From Thermaerobacter subterraneus DSM 13965 (lineage in GTDB: Bacteria; Bacillota; Sulfobacillia; Thermaerobacterales; Thermaerobacteraceae): a stretch of DNA of 64,000 nucleotides. Below the pieces are notes generated by a model that saw nothing but the letters and a program-made list of their open reading frames with translations, searched no databases and was not told where the DNA came from. Numbering within the stretch: the first letter of the stretch is position 1; every line of letters starts with the position of its first letter. Shown here piece by piece: positions 1-7,689 of this stretch. A program made the position numbers and the translations under genes. The stretch is from the NCBI RefSeq assembly GCF_000183545.2, contig NZ_JH976535.1, forward strand, positions 2,109,837-2,173,836, given 5' to 3'.

Positions 1-1132
1 GGATGAACCGGTACGGCCGCAGCGGCAGCCGGTCCAGCACCAGCACCAGCAGCGGTCCCGCCAGGGCAAAGAGGGCCGTCAGGCGCACAGGCCACTCGGG
101 CAGGGGGATCCAGCCCCACTGGGCCAGGGCCGGCCCAGCCACCAGGTTGAGCAGGGAGGCTGCCGCCGTCACCACCAGGTGCAGCGGCCGCGTCAGGTCG
201 AAGACGAACTCGAACTTCACCGGATCCAGCTGGCGCAGGCCGGCCCAGAGCAGCCGGGGCGCGTGGATCAGCATGACCTGGACGTTCCCCCGGGCCCAGC
301 GCACCCGCTGGCGGCAGGAGGCCACGAACCCCGTCACCTTTTCGTCGTAGATGCGGGTCTCCCGGGCGAAGGTGGTCACGTAGCCGTGCAGCAGCGCCTT
401 GGCGGAGAACTCCAGGTCTTCCGTCAGGGTGTTCACATCCCAGCCCACCCGCTCCAGCACTTCCCAGGCGATGCACATGCCCGTGCCGGCCAGGGCGCCG
501 CACAGGCCCCAGTTGTGCCGGGCCTGCAGCCGCCAGCGGTTGCTCATCCAGAAGCTGAAGGCGAAGGCCGCGGCCACCCAGCTGTCGTCGGGGTTCTTGG
601 CGTCCACGTAGGCCTGGATGATCTTCTCGCCCGCCGCCAGGTGATCGTTCATCACCTGCAGGAAGTTGGGCTGCACCAGGTTGTCGGCGTCAAACATCAC
701 CACGGCGTCGTAGCGCCGGCCCAGGCTGGCGATGCGCTCCAGGGCGTAGGCCACGGCGTACTGCTTGCCGCGCCGGCGGTGGTCGAAACGCTCCCACACG
801 CGGGCCCCCGCGGCCCGGGCGGCGGCGGCCGTCCCGTCGGTGCAGTTGTCCGCGATGACGAAGACGTCGTAGAGGTGGCGCGGGTACTCCTGGCGCCACA
901 GGCTTTCAATCAGGGGGCCGATCACGGCCTCCTCGTTGTGGGCGGGGATCAGCACCGCAAACCGCGCTCGCGGCGCGGTGCGGGGAACCGGGCGGGGATT
1001 GCGCAGCCCCCCGAGGTACACGGCCAGGTTGTAGACCACCACGAAGACCACGGCCGCTTCCAGGCCGCGCAGGAGCCACAGAGGCCAGGCCGGCGTGCCG
1101 ATCACCGTGGCCGCCGGATCCAGGTACGTCAC
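1..1132 (-). CDS. Processive family-2 glycosyltransferase (partial, C-terminus cut by window edge)
   Basis: Membrane glycosyltransferase of the cellulose/hyaluronan/poly-GlcNAc synthase type; it would polymerise a nucleotide-sugar at the cytoplasmic face and may extrude the chain. The GTG start at 1132 follows GGGAGGGAG. After an N-terminal membrane segment (about residues 15-38) come an NCTDGT motif, a FDADN metal-binding motif near residue 142, TEDLEF near residue 236, and the QRVRW signature of processive enzymes near residue 275. Hydrophobic segments then resume until the window ends. It lies 140 bp downstream of a GH2-like gene on the same strand. The sugar substrate cannot be read from the sequence. 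Confidence 0.85.
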   Translation of the reverse strand, partial: MTYLDPAATVIGTPAWPLWLLRGLEAAVVFVVVYNLAVYLGGLRNPRPVPRTAPRARFAVLIPAHNEEAVIGPLIESLWRQEYPRHLYDVFVIADNCTDGTAAAARAAGARVWERFDHRRRGKQYAVAYALERIASLGRRYDAVVMFDADNLVQPNFLQVMNDHLAAGEKIIQAYVDAKNPDDSWVAAAFAFSFWMSNRWRLQARHNWGLCGALAGTGMCIAWEVLERVGWDVNTLTEDLEFSAKALLHGYVTTFARETRIYDEKVTGFVASCRQRVRWARGNVQVMLIHAPRLLWAGLRQLDPVKFEFVFDLTRPLHLVVTAAASLLNLVAGPALAQWGWIPLPEWPVRLTALFALAGPLLVLVLDRLPLRPYRFI

Positions 1133-1272
1133 GGTTCTCCCTCCCACAGGGCCTCCTCGGCCCGCGAGCCCGGGGCGGCAACCCGGGAACTCAAGCCCAG
1201 GGCGGGGACCCCGGCGACCCGGGTCGCCTTCCGGAATTCCAGCATAGTCCGGCTGCAGGCGCCGTCAATGGG

Positions 1273-3900
1273 TTAGGACGAACGCAGCCGCTCCGGGGTT
1301 CCCCCCGGGTCCCCGGCGCCACCCGCCGCGGGCGCACCGGGGCCGGCCGGGCCGGGAAGCCAGGCCGGCAGCGGGTAGGCCGAACGGACTGCCCGCCCGC
1401 CCACCTGCAGGTCCAGGTGGAGCACCAGGGGCAAGGCCCGCGCCGGGGGGCCGGGTTCGTCCCTTCCCGCACCGGTGGCCGGCCTCGCCCAAGGCGAGGG
1501 TACGGCCTCCTGGGGCCACCGGCCGGTGATCCAGCCCACCGGCACCAGGGACCTGGCAGCGGCCCCGCAGGCCATGGTGCCGGCGGCCAGCACCTGCCGT
1601 CCCGCCACCAGCTGCCACGTCCACCGCCCTGCCAGGGGCCGGGCGGTGTCATTGACCAGCCACACCGGCAGGCGAAAGCCGCGGCCCGGGCGGCAGCGCC
1701 GGGGCCACGCCCCCACGAGCAGGCGCACCGGCGCAAGGACCTCCCGGCATGCCCGGGCCGCCTCGCGGGGCCGTCCCTCGGCCGTGTAGAGGCCGTAGGC
1801 CGGACCGCCAGGAGGGTCGTTGAGCGCAAAAAAGAACCCGCCGCTGGCCGGGTAGGGCCGCCGGCGCAAAGCATCCCCGCTATACCTTACGAATCGCGCC
1901 TGGGCAGTCTGGTCGCCCGCCGGCCAGCCAAGGGACGCGATCACCGTAACATGGGGTGCCAGGCGCCACCGCCGTTCCAAGGCAGCGGGGTCGGGGACGT
2001 CCCCCGTGGGAAAGAACCGCATCGCCCCGCCGGTTCGGGTCCAGGACGGGGCACCCGCCCGTTCCAGGACGGGCCGGCCGGGGTCCATGGCGGCCAGCTG
2101 CCGCGCCAGGCCGGCGGCCACCCGGCTGGCCGCCGCCTGCAGCCACAGGATCCGAATGCCCGGCGGCACCCGGCCGCCCACCCCCTGTAGCTGTTCTTCG
2201 GCCAGGGGCAGGGCCGGCTCCGGGCAGATGGACCAGGCGATCACCGCAGGCCAGCGGCCTGCCTCTTCCACCCAGGCCGCCAGTTGTTCCCCCAGCGCGG
2301 TCGCCGCCTCCGGGGTGGGGCACCCCACCGGAGGCAGGTCCTGACAGAGGACGACGCCCAGGCGGCTGGCCGTCTCGTAGAGGGCGGGGTGGGCCAGGTG
2401 GGCGTACACCCGCAGGGCGTTGAGCCCCAGGGCCCGGGCCCGCCGGACCCAGGCCCGGGCCTGGCGCGGGGTGATAGCCCCCGGCCAGGTAGCCAGGGGC
2501 AGCAAGCAGGCGCCCCGGAAGCGCAGGGGCTGCCCGTTGAGGTACCAGGCGCCCTCCAGCCGCCGGATGAAGCGGACGCCGGCCAGGACTTCCACCGCGG
2601 GGGCCGGCCCCCAGGCCGCTGCGGGCGAGGCGGGTTCCCCGGAGCCGGCGGAGACCAACGGCGGCTGGGCCGTCCCGCCGGCAGGCTCGAAGCCGGCCCG
2701 CAGGCGGTAGAGGTGCGGCCGGCCCCAATCCCCTACGGTCCACAGCCGTGGGGAAGGCAGCGCAAACCAGACCTCCCAGGTGCCGCCGGGCGGCCGGGCC
2801 TCCACGTCCCAGGCCGCCCGGGCACCGGGGCCATCGAACCCGTCCGGCTCGATCTCGATCCAGCACCGGCCCTGGACGGCTTCCGTGGCCAGGTAGCGCA
2901 CCCGGGCACAGCCGTACGCCACGGCCGGGCCCGGCCCGCCCGCCGGCAGGTCCGGGGTCTCCCCCCTCGCCCCGGGTCGCCAGGGGACGCGGAGGGGCCG
3001 TGGTCCCGCCGGCTCCGGCCGTGCCCATGGCCCTGCCGGACCCGGCAGCGGGCGACCGGCGGCCCTCCCGCCGCCCCGGCCCGCTGCGCCGGACCCGGAC
3101 CCCGCCCCTTCTGCTTCGTCCCGGAAGAACCAGCTCACCGCCACCGGCACCACGCCGCGGACGAACCGCAGGCGGACCGGACCCGCCAGGCCCGGTGGGA
3201 GGAACCCCGGCGGAACCGCTTCGGGCCGGGCCCAGGCACCCCAGGCCACCGCCTGGACCCCCCCGGGTCCAGCGCCTTCCTGGGCGCCGGCAAGCAAGGC
3301 CGGTCGCCGCCTTCGTCGCCGGCGGAGGCGCCGGCTTTGCCGCCCCTCCTCCCCTCCTCCCAGTGGCCCGGCCACTTCTACGACCAGCCGGTTGGTCCCG
3401 GGTCGCAGGGAGCGGGTGACGTCGAGGTCCGCGGTGACCTGGCCGGCGCCGGGGACGTCGTAGGCGTCGCCGTTGACCTGCACCCGGGCCCGGCCCAGCA
3501 CCATGGCCAGCTCCAGATAGGCCCGGACGTCCTTCCCACCCAAGAGCCCCGGCGGCACCTCCACATCCCGCCGGTAGACCACCGCCCGCGGTGGAGCCGA
3601 GCCTGGCGGGCATGGGGGCTCCTCGGGTACCCGCACCCGGACCGGCGGGCCAGCCCGGCCGGCCCAGGTGACCTCCCAGGTCCCTTCGAGGCCGATCACG
3701 GCCTGCGCACCGCCGGCCGCGGTCCCCAGCCCCGCCGGCCTGTCGGGCCGTTCCTCCCAGGGGCTGGGACGGGAGCCGCCCTGGGAGCGCGGTGCCAGGG
3801 GCCTGCGCCCGTCCCGGGGCGGTTCGGGGGCCGTCAGGGGTGAGGGGTCGCCGGTTCCGTGATCTGGCCGGTGATCTGCAGAGTCTGCCGTCCATCCCAT
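1273..3900 (-). CDS. Glycoside hydrolase family 2-like protein
   Basis: 875-residue protein with the beta-galactosidase/beta-mannosidase (GH2) layout: an N-terminal jelly-roll-like sugar-binding domain (WEVTW, then YLELAMVLGRARVQVNG), an immunoglobulin-like part, and a TIM-barrel with RFRGACLLPL and LGLNALRVYAHL. ATG at 3900 follows GGAGGTGGCAACC. The usual acid/base motif W-S-x-x-N-E reads WSICPEP here, so Glu561 is present but the preceding Asn is Pro; no clear nucleophile motif is visible. A low-complexity Arg/Gly-rich stretch sits around residues 185-300. Activity is therefore uncertain; it could be a non-catalytic relative. It probably shares a transcript with the downstream glycosyltransferase. 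Confidence 0.8.
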   Translation of the reverse strand: MGWTADSADHRPDHGTGDPSPLTAPEPPRDGRRPLAPRSQGGSRPSPWEERPDRPAGLGTAAGGAQAVIGLEGTWEVTWAGRAGPPVRVRVPEEPPCPPGSAPPRAVVYRRDVEVPPGLLGGKDVRAYLELAMVLGRARVQVNGDAYDVPGAGQVTADLDVTRSLRPGTNRLVVEVAGPLGGGEEGRQSRRLRRRRRRRPALLAGAQEGAGPGGVQAVAWGAWARPEAVPPGFLPPGLAGPVRLRFVRGVVPVAVSWFFRDEAEGAGSGSGAAGRGGGRAAGRPLPGPAGPWARPEPAGPRPLRVPWRPGARGETPDLPAGGPGPAVAYGCARVRYLATEAVQGRCWIEIEPDGFDGPGARAAWDVEARPPGGTWEVWFALPSPRLWTVGDWGRPHLYRLRAGFEPAGGTAQPPLVSAGSGEPASPAAAWGPAPAVEVLAGVRFIRRLEGAWYLNGQPLRFRGACLLPLATWPGAITPRQARAWVRRARALGLNALRVYAHLAHPALYETASRLGVVLCQDLPPVGCPTPEAATALGEQLAAWVEEAGRWPAVIAWSICPEPALPLAEEQLQGVGGRVPPGIRILWLQAAASRVAAGLARQLAAMDPGRPVLERAGAPSWTRTGGAMRFFPTGDVPDPAALERRWRLAPHVTVIASLGWPAGDQTAQARFVRYSGDALRRRPYPASGGFFFALNDPPGGPAYGLYTAEGRPREAARACREVLAPVRLLVGAWPRRCRPGRGFRLPVWLVNDTARPLAGRWTWQLVAGRQVLAAGTMACGAAARSLVPVGWITGRWPQEAVPSPWARPATGAGRDEPGPPARALPLVLHLDLQVGGRAVRSAYPLPAWLPGPAGPGAPAAGGAGDPGGTPERLRSS

Positions 3901-4227
3901 GGTTGCCACCTCCGGCCGTCCCGGACCAGTCCGGCAACGGACAACCCTGCCGGGGACAACCCTATGCGGCCTTGCCGCGGGACATGAACGGGTCGCTGCA
4001 GCTCCCCTCAACGCCCTGCCCGCCGGCCCGACATCATGGATGCGAGCTCGGGGGCCGCCGGCGGGGCGGCAACCGGGCAGGAACCGGCGGCGACCGTCAC
4101 GGGTGCGTGGGACGCGCGGGCCACGGGCAGAGGCTGCAGCCGCGACCCGGCGGCGGGCGCAGGCCGGGGCCGTCGCCGTAGCCTGGGGCCGCCACAGGGC
4201 CGGTTCGTCCCGGGAAGGAGGAGGGCG
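3901..4227. other. 327-bp intergenic region between divergent genes
   Basis: Separates the minus-strand GH2 gene from the plus-strand DUF192 gene. It holds both ribosome-binding sites at its ends and one copy of the recurrent 9-mer GGTTCGTCC at 4202. I see no convincing promoter hexamers, RNA gene or conserved small frame. Confidence 0.5.
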
Positions 4228-4632
4228 ATGCGGAAGGTTCACGGCAGGGAGGGTGGAACCGGCGCCGGGCCGCCGGGCCGGGGACCCGTGCGGGTGGTCA
4301 ACCGGACCCGGGGGACGGAACTGGGCCATGCCATTGCGGTGGCGGCCTCGTGGCGCAGCCGGAGCCGGGGCTTGCTGGACCGGGACGAACTGGCCCCCGG
4401 GGAAGGCCTCTGGCTCTGGCCGTGCCGGTGGGTCCACAGCTTGGGTATGGGTTTTCCCCTGGACGTGGTGCACCTGGACCGGTCGGGCAGGGTGGTGGCC
4501 GCCTACCGCCTGGTCCCCGGGCGGGTCGGCCCCCTGGTGTGGCGCGGCCACAGTGTGCTGGAACTGCCCGCCGGCACCCTGGCGGCCACGGGAACACGCC
4601 CCGGCGACCGCCTGGCGTGGGAACCTGCGTAG
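4228..4632 (+). CDS. DUF192 family protein
   Basis: 134-residue protein of the DUF192 family, whose biochemical role is not established. ATG at 4228 is preceded by GGAGGAGGGCG. The conserved core is visible: an N-terminal VVNRTRGTELGHAI strand region, the R-S-RGLL-R segment, GEGLWLWPCRWVHSLGMGFPLDVV (family hallmark of a H-x-x-x-M/F-x-x-x-x-D region) and VLELPAGT near the end. No signal peptide is evident, whereas many family members are exported. The gene stands alone, 149 bp before the glutaredoxin-like gene. An inverted repeat around 4730-4752 lies in that gap. Confidence 0.8.
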   Translation: MRKVHGREGGTGAGPPGRGPVRVVNRTRGTELGHAIAVAASWRSRSRGLLDRDELAPGEGLWLWPCRWVHSLGMGFPLDVVHLDRSGRVVAAYRLVPGRVGPLVWRGHSVLELPAGTLAATGTRPGDRLAWEPA

Positions 4633-4781
4633 CACCACCGACCGGCGGCAGCAGCTGCGGCTGCACCCGGGCGCCGGCGACCGGCCGCCATGCTGATTTC
4701 TGTCAACCCGTATAGCGACGGCCTCCAGGTGGCAGGATGAACCTGCCGCCCAAGCCGGAGCCCCAATGAGGAGGTGCCCGG

Positions 4782-5078
4782 ATGTTCCCGCAGGTGGAGC
4801 TTTACGTTCAACCCGGCTGAGGGGATTGCCGCCATGCGGAGGAGTTCCTCCGCCGGATGGGGGTCGAGTACACCGCCTACGACGTGCGCCGGGACCCCGA
4901 CGCCTACGACCGGCTGATCCACCGCTACCAAAGCCGGGTCACGGCCACGGTGGTGATCGGCGAGAAGGTGTTTCGCGGCTTCGGGCGCAACCGGGAGGCC
5001 ATCGAGCGGGCGCTCAGGGAGGCGGGTGTCACAGGGAGCCCGCCGGGCCCGGGCGGCGGCGATGGCGAGGGCGGCTAG
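4782..5078 (+). CDS. Glutaredoxin-like selenoprotein candidate (in-frame TGA at 4818-4820)
   Basis: 98 residues if TGA at codon 13 is read as selenocysteine. ATG at 4782 follows GAGGAGGTGCCCGG. The reading is M-F-P-Q-V-E-L-Y-V-Q-P-G-TGA-G-D-C, followed by a normal glutaredoxin fold: EEFLRRMGVEYTAYDV, TVVIGEKVFRGFGR and a terminal helix. The TGA sits exactly where family members carry the first cysteine of CxxC, which would give UxxC with Cys16. The frame stays open and family-like for 85 further codons. A perfect hairpin begins 15 nt after the TGA. The cis-Pro of the TVP loop is replaced (VTATVV). Alternatives are a pseudogene or a TGC-to-TGA sequence error, both less likely given the position and hairpin. 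Confidence 0.75.
4832..4860 (+). promoter_or_regulatory. Candidate bacterial SECIS hairpin
   Basis: GCGGAGGA (4836-4843) pairs perfectly with TCCTCCGC (4846-4853). A physically plausible form is a 7-bp stem with an AGUU apical loop containing GU. The lower stem can be extended by CCAT (4832-4835) pairing with ATGG (4857-4860) across a 3-nt bulge. The apical loop lies about 24 nt after the TGA (4818-4820), inside the window known for bacterial SECIS elements, which lie within the coding sequence just 3' of the UGA. SelB binding is inference. Confidence 0.6.
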
Positions 5079-5188
5079 CCGGTTTCGCCATGGTGTCACC
5101 GGGTTAGCTCACCGGGTTAACAGGCACGTCGAGAAGGCCGGGACAGCACGCAGGGCGGGCAACGCGAGAAAGTGGCGGGAGTCCCGGG

Positions 5189-5358
5189 CGGATCGCCCGC
5201 TGCCCGCACCTGCGCAAAAGGCCCAGGCACCGGCCCGAGCGGCTCGCCCGCTGCCCGCGCCCCTGCAGCAGGACCTGGGACCGCCCCGGGCGGATCGCCC
5301 GCTGCCCTGTCCGCTCCGCAGACCCCCGGGACCGGCCCGGGCGGCGGTCGGCTGCGGA
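5189..5358. repeat. 51-bp tandem repeat, three full copies plus a partial one
   Basis: Copies of a unit starting CGGATCGCCCGCTGCCC begin at 5189, 5240, 5291 and (degenerate) 5342, exactly 51 bp apart. Each full unit includes CGGGCG-GAT-CGCCCG or a close variant, which can form a short hairpin. The array lies in the 307-bp gap between the convergent glutaredoxin and glnA genes, immediately downstream of the glnA stop. It is open in several frames because 51 is a multiple of 3, but no start or ribosome-binding site makes a gene convincing. It may act as a weak terminator or mRNA-stabilising array; this is inference. Confidence 0.75.
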
Positions 5359-5385
5359 GACCGCCCGTCCCGGCCCGCCGGTTCA

Positions 5386-6702
5386 TCAAAAGATGGGCAG
5401 GTACTGATCCAGCTCCCACTGGTGCACCTGGACGCGGTAGATGTCCCACTCCGTCCGCTTGGCCTCCAGGTAACGGCTGAACAGGTAATCCCCCAGGGCC
5501 TCCCGCACCAGCCCGCTCAGGCGCATGTCGTCCAGGGCCTCGCCCAGGCTGCCCGGCAGCGGCTCGAGCCCCCGGGCGGCGATCTCGGCCGGGTCCAGCT
5601 CGAACACGTTCTCCTCCAGCGGCGGGGGCGGTTCCAGGCGGCGCTCCAGGCCGTCGGCACCGGCCCGCAGCAGGACGGCCAGCGCCAGGTACGGGTGGCA
5701 ACAGGGATCCGGCGCCCGCCATTCCAGCTCCCCCGCTTCCCAGCCGGCCACCAGCCGGGCCAGGGGAGCGTGGGTGTCGCGACCCCAGACCACGTACACC
5801 GGCGCCTCGAACCCCGGCACCAGCCGCTTGTAGGAATTGACCAGGGGATTGGTCACGGCGCAGAGGGGCCGCGCATGGTGGAGCAGCCCGGCCAGCCAGT
5901 GGCGGGTCACGGCGGCCCGGCTCCAGCCCGAACCCGGCGCGGGACGAACCCGCATCCGCACGTGCAGGCCCGAGCCGTGGGTGCCGGCCCGGGGCTTGGG
6001 CAGAAGGGTGGCGTGCATGCCGTGGCGCTCCGCCACGGCGTAGACGGCCCGCCGGGCGATCAGCAGGTGGTCGGCGGCCGCCAGGGGCGGCTGCCAGCCC
6101 AGATCGATCTCGTGCTGCGCCGGGGCCACGGCGTGATGGACCGACTCCACCACGATGCCCATGCCCTCCAGCGCCAGGGCGATCTCCTGCCGCACCGGCT
6201 CCCCCGCGTCCCGCACCGAGAGGTCCAGATACCCCGTCCGGTCCGGCACCCGGACCTCCGGGCGGCCCCGGCGCCGCCGCAGGAGGTAGAACTCCATCTC
6301 GAAGGCCAGCTCCACGGCGACGCCGAGCCCGTCCAGCCGGCGCACCGCGGCCTGCAACCGCTCCCGCGGGCAGCCGTCGAAGGGGCGCCCGTCGCGGGTG
6401 TAGATCCCGGCGGGCACCATGGCCACGCGGCCACCCGGCTCCCAGGGCAGGACGAACACCTGCTCCCCGCCGGCCCGCAGGCGCATCTCCCGCTCTTCGA
6501 CGCGCATGAACCCTTCCAGGGACGCCCCGTCCACCCGCACGCCGCCGTCCCAGGCGGCCGCCGCCTGCTGGACCGGCAGAGTCAGCCCTTTCTGCACGCC
6601 GAGGACGTCGGCGTACACCAGCTGCACCAGCTGGATGCCCTGCTGGGCCAGTCGCCGGGCCGGTTCGTCGGGAGGAGCCGGCTCAGCCGGCGGCCGGCGC
6701 AT
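5386..6702 (-). CDS. glnA: Glutamine synthetase, type I-like
   Basis: 438 residues, close to the 444 of Bacillus GlnA; would make glutamine from glutamate, ammonia and ATP. ATG at 6702 follows GGGGGAGGCAGGGCGCG and overlaps the 3' end of glnR by 20 bp, so the two form an operon. Visible motifs: YADVLG, DGASLEGF, EMEFYLL, HHAVAPAQHEIDL, the flap NSYKRLVPGFEAP and DPCCHPYLALAVLL. Departures from the family: the loop NGSGMH is HGSGLH, and the SRGxSTR segment before VEVR is AGWEAGELEWR, losing an active-site arginine. It may be a functional but divergent enzyme or a paralogue with another amine or acid substrate. Confidence 0.88.
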   Translation of the reverse strand: MRRPPAEPAPPDEPARRLAQQGIQLVQLVYADVLGVQKGLTLPVQQAAAAWDGGVRVDGASLEGFMRVEEREMRLRAGGEQVFVLPWEPGGRVAMVPAGIYTRDGRPFDGCPRERLQAAVRRLDGLGVAVELAFEMEFYLLRRRRGRPEVRVPDRTGYLDLSVRDAGEPVRQEIALALEGMGIVVESVHHAVAPAQHEIDLGWQPPLAAADHLLIARRAVYAVAERHGMHATLLPKPRAGTHGSGLHVRMRVRPAPGSGWSRAAVTRHWLAGLLHHARPLCAVTNPLVNSYKRLVPGFEAPVYVVWGRDTHAPLARLVAGWEAGELEWRAPDPCCHPYLALAVLLRAGADGLERRLEPPPPLEENVFELDPAEIAARGLEPLPGSLGEALDDMRLSGLVREALGDYLFSRYLEAKRTEWDIYRVQVHQWELDQYLPIF

Positions 6703-7294
6703 CGCGCCCTGCCTCCCCCGGCGCCGGCGGGTTGCGGCGGCGCTGCCAGCGGCGCACCTCGTAGAGCACGGTGGGGTCCAGGGCCGGGTACAGGCTGCGG
6801 GCGGTGCCCATACCCGGCACGGCGGGAGCCGGCCCGCGGAAGAGGCGGTCGATGCGCCCCAGGCCGGCAGGCGGCTCGGCGACCCCGGCCGCCGCGCCGG
6901 AGGCGCCCGGGCGGTCGGGCCAGCGGGACCCCGGCCAGCGGGGCGAACCCGCCCCCGGCGGGCGGTGCACCGCCGGCGTTGCCGCGGCCAGGGGCCAGGG
7001 CTCGGCCGCGGCTCGGGCCGCCGGCACGTCGGGAGGTCCCATGACCTCGTCGCGGCCGCGGCGCTCCAGCAGGCGGCGGCGGATCTCGTCCAGGTGCAGC
7101 CCCTGCTGGAGCAGCCACTTGATCTCCAGCAAAAGGTCCACGTCCGCCTGGCTGTACCGCCGCTGGTTGCCCGCCGTCCGCGCCGGGCGCAGCAGGCCCG
7201 CCTGCTCGTAGTAGCGGATGCGGCGCTCGCTCAGGCCGGTCAGGTGGCACACCGCGCCAATGGAATACAGGGGCAGGTTGCGGTGCCGCGACAC
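6683..7294 (-). CDS. glnR: MerR-family nitrogen regulator GlnR
   Basis: 203-residue MerR-type repressor. GTG at 7294 follows GGGGAGGGGGCTGGC. The N-terminal winged helix (residues 8-80: LPLYSIGAVCHLTGLSERRI, RYYEQAGLL, NQRRYSQADVDLLLEIK) aligns closely with Bacillus GlnR/TnrA. Residues 85-203 are long, Pro/Ala-rich and unlike the short Bacillus tail that senses feedback-inhibited glutamine synthetase. It overlaps glnA, matching the glnRA operon of Firmicutes. A perfect GlnR/TnrA operator lies upstream at 7537-7553, so autoregulation by nitrogen status is likely. Confidence 0.9.
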   Translation of the reverse strand: MSRHRNLPLYSIGAVCHLTGLSERRIRYYEQAGLLRPARTAGNQRRYSQADVDLLLEIKWLLQQGLHLDEIRRRLLERRGRDEVMGPPDVPAARAAAEPWPLAAATPAVHRPPGAGSPRWPGSRWPDRPGASGAAAGVAEPPAGLGRIDRLFRGPAPAVPGMGTARSLYPALDPTVLYEVRRWQRRRNPPAPGEAGRDAPAAG

Positions 7295-7536
7295 GCCAGC
7301 CCCCTCCCCTTGCCGTGGGTTCTTTCATACATATGGCGGCACCGGCAGGTCCGTTCCCCTCCGCCCGGCCTGCGGCAACCCGGGCAGGGGTGACGCGGCC
7401 GTGCTCCGGCGCCCGCAGCACGGCGTGGCAAGGGCAGGACGGCCCGGCGGGGCGTTCTTGCGCGGCGGCCGTCCCGGATCGTCCCGGAGCCGCCGGCCGG
7501 CCGCCCCGGACCTTCCGCCGGAGCTCCCGCCTCCCC

Positions 7537-7553
7537 TGTCAGGTTCCCTGACA
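7537..7553. promoter_or_regulatory. GlnR/TnrA operator (TGTNA-N7-TNACA)
   Basis: TGTCAGGTTCCCTGACA is a perfect 7-bp inverted repeat and matches every fixed position of the 17-bp GlnR/TnrA consensus. It lies in the 395-bp divergent region, 243 bp before glnR and 137 bp before the P-loop gene, so it could control either or both. I see no convincing -35/-10 pair beside it and nothing else assignable in 7295-7689 apart from ribosome-binding sites. Confidence 0.75.
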
Positions 7554-7689
7554 TTTCGGGACGCCCGCCCCGCCGCGTACAGGCACCCCGGCCCCGGCCG
7601 CCTCCATAGCGTGTAGCATCGCGCTTTCCCGATGATCCGCACGGGGTTCCGGTCACCGGCGTCTCGGGCAGCAAGAGGGGGATACCAGG

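Noticed and set aside
4782-5078. Treating the glutaredoxin-like gene as a pseudogene starting after the TGA
   Set aside because: The TGA is exactly at the redox-Cys position, the rest of the frame is intact, and a hairpin follows at SECIS distance. It cannot be fully excluded without selAB in the genome.
5117-5390. The 51-bp repeat as a CRISPR array or a 17-residue-repeat protein
   Set aside because: Units are contiguous without unique spacers, so it is not CRISPR. It is open in several frames, but no frame has a start with a ribosome-binding site.
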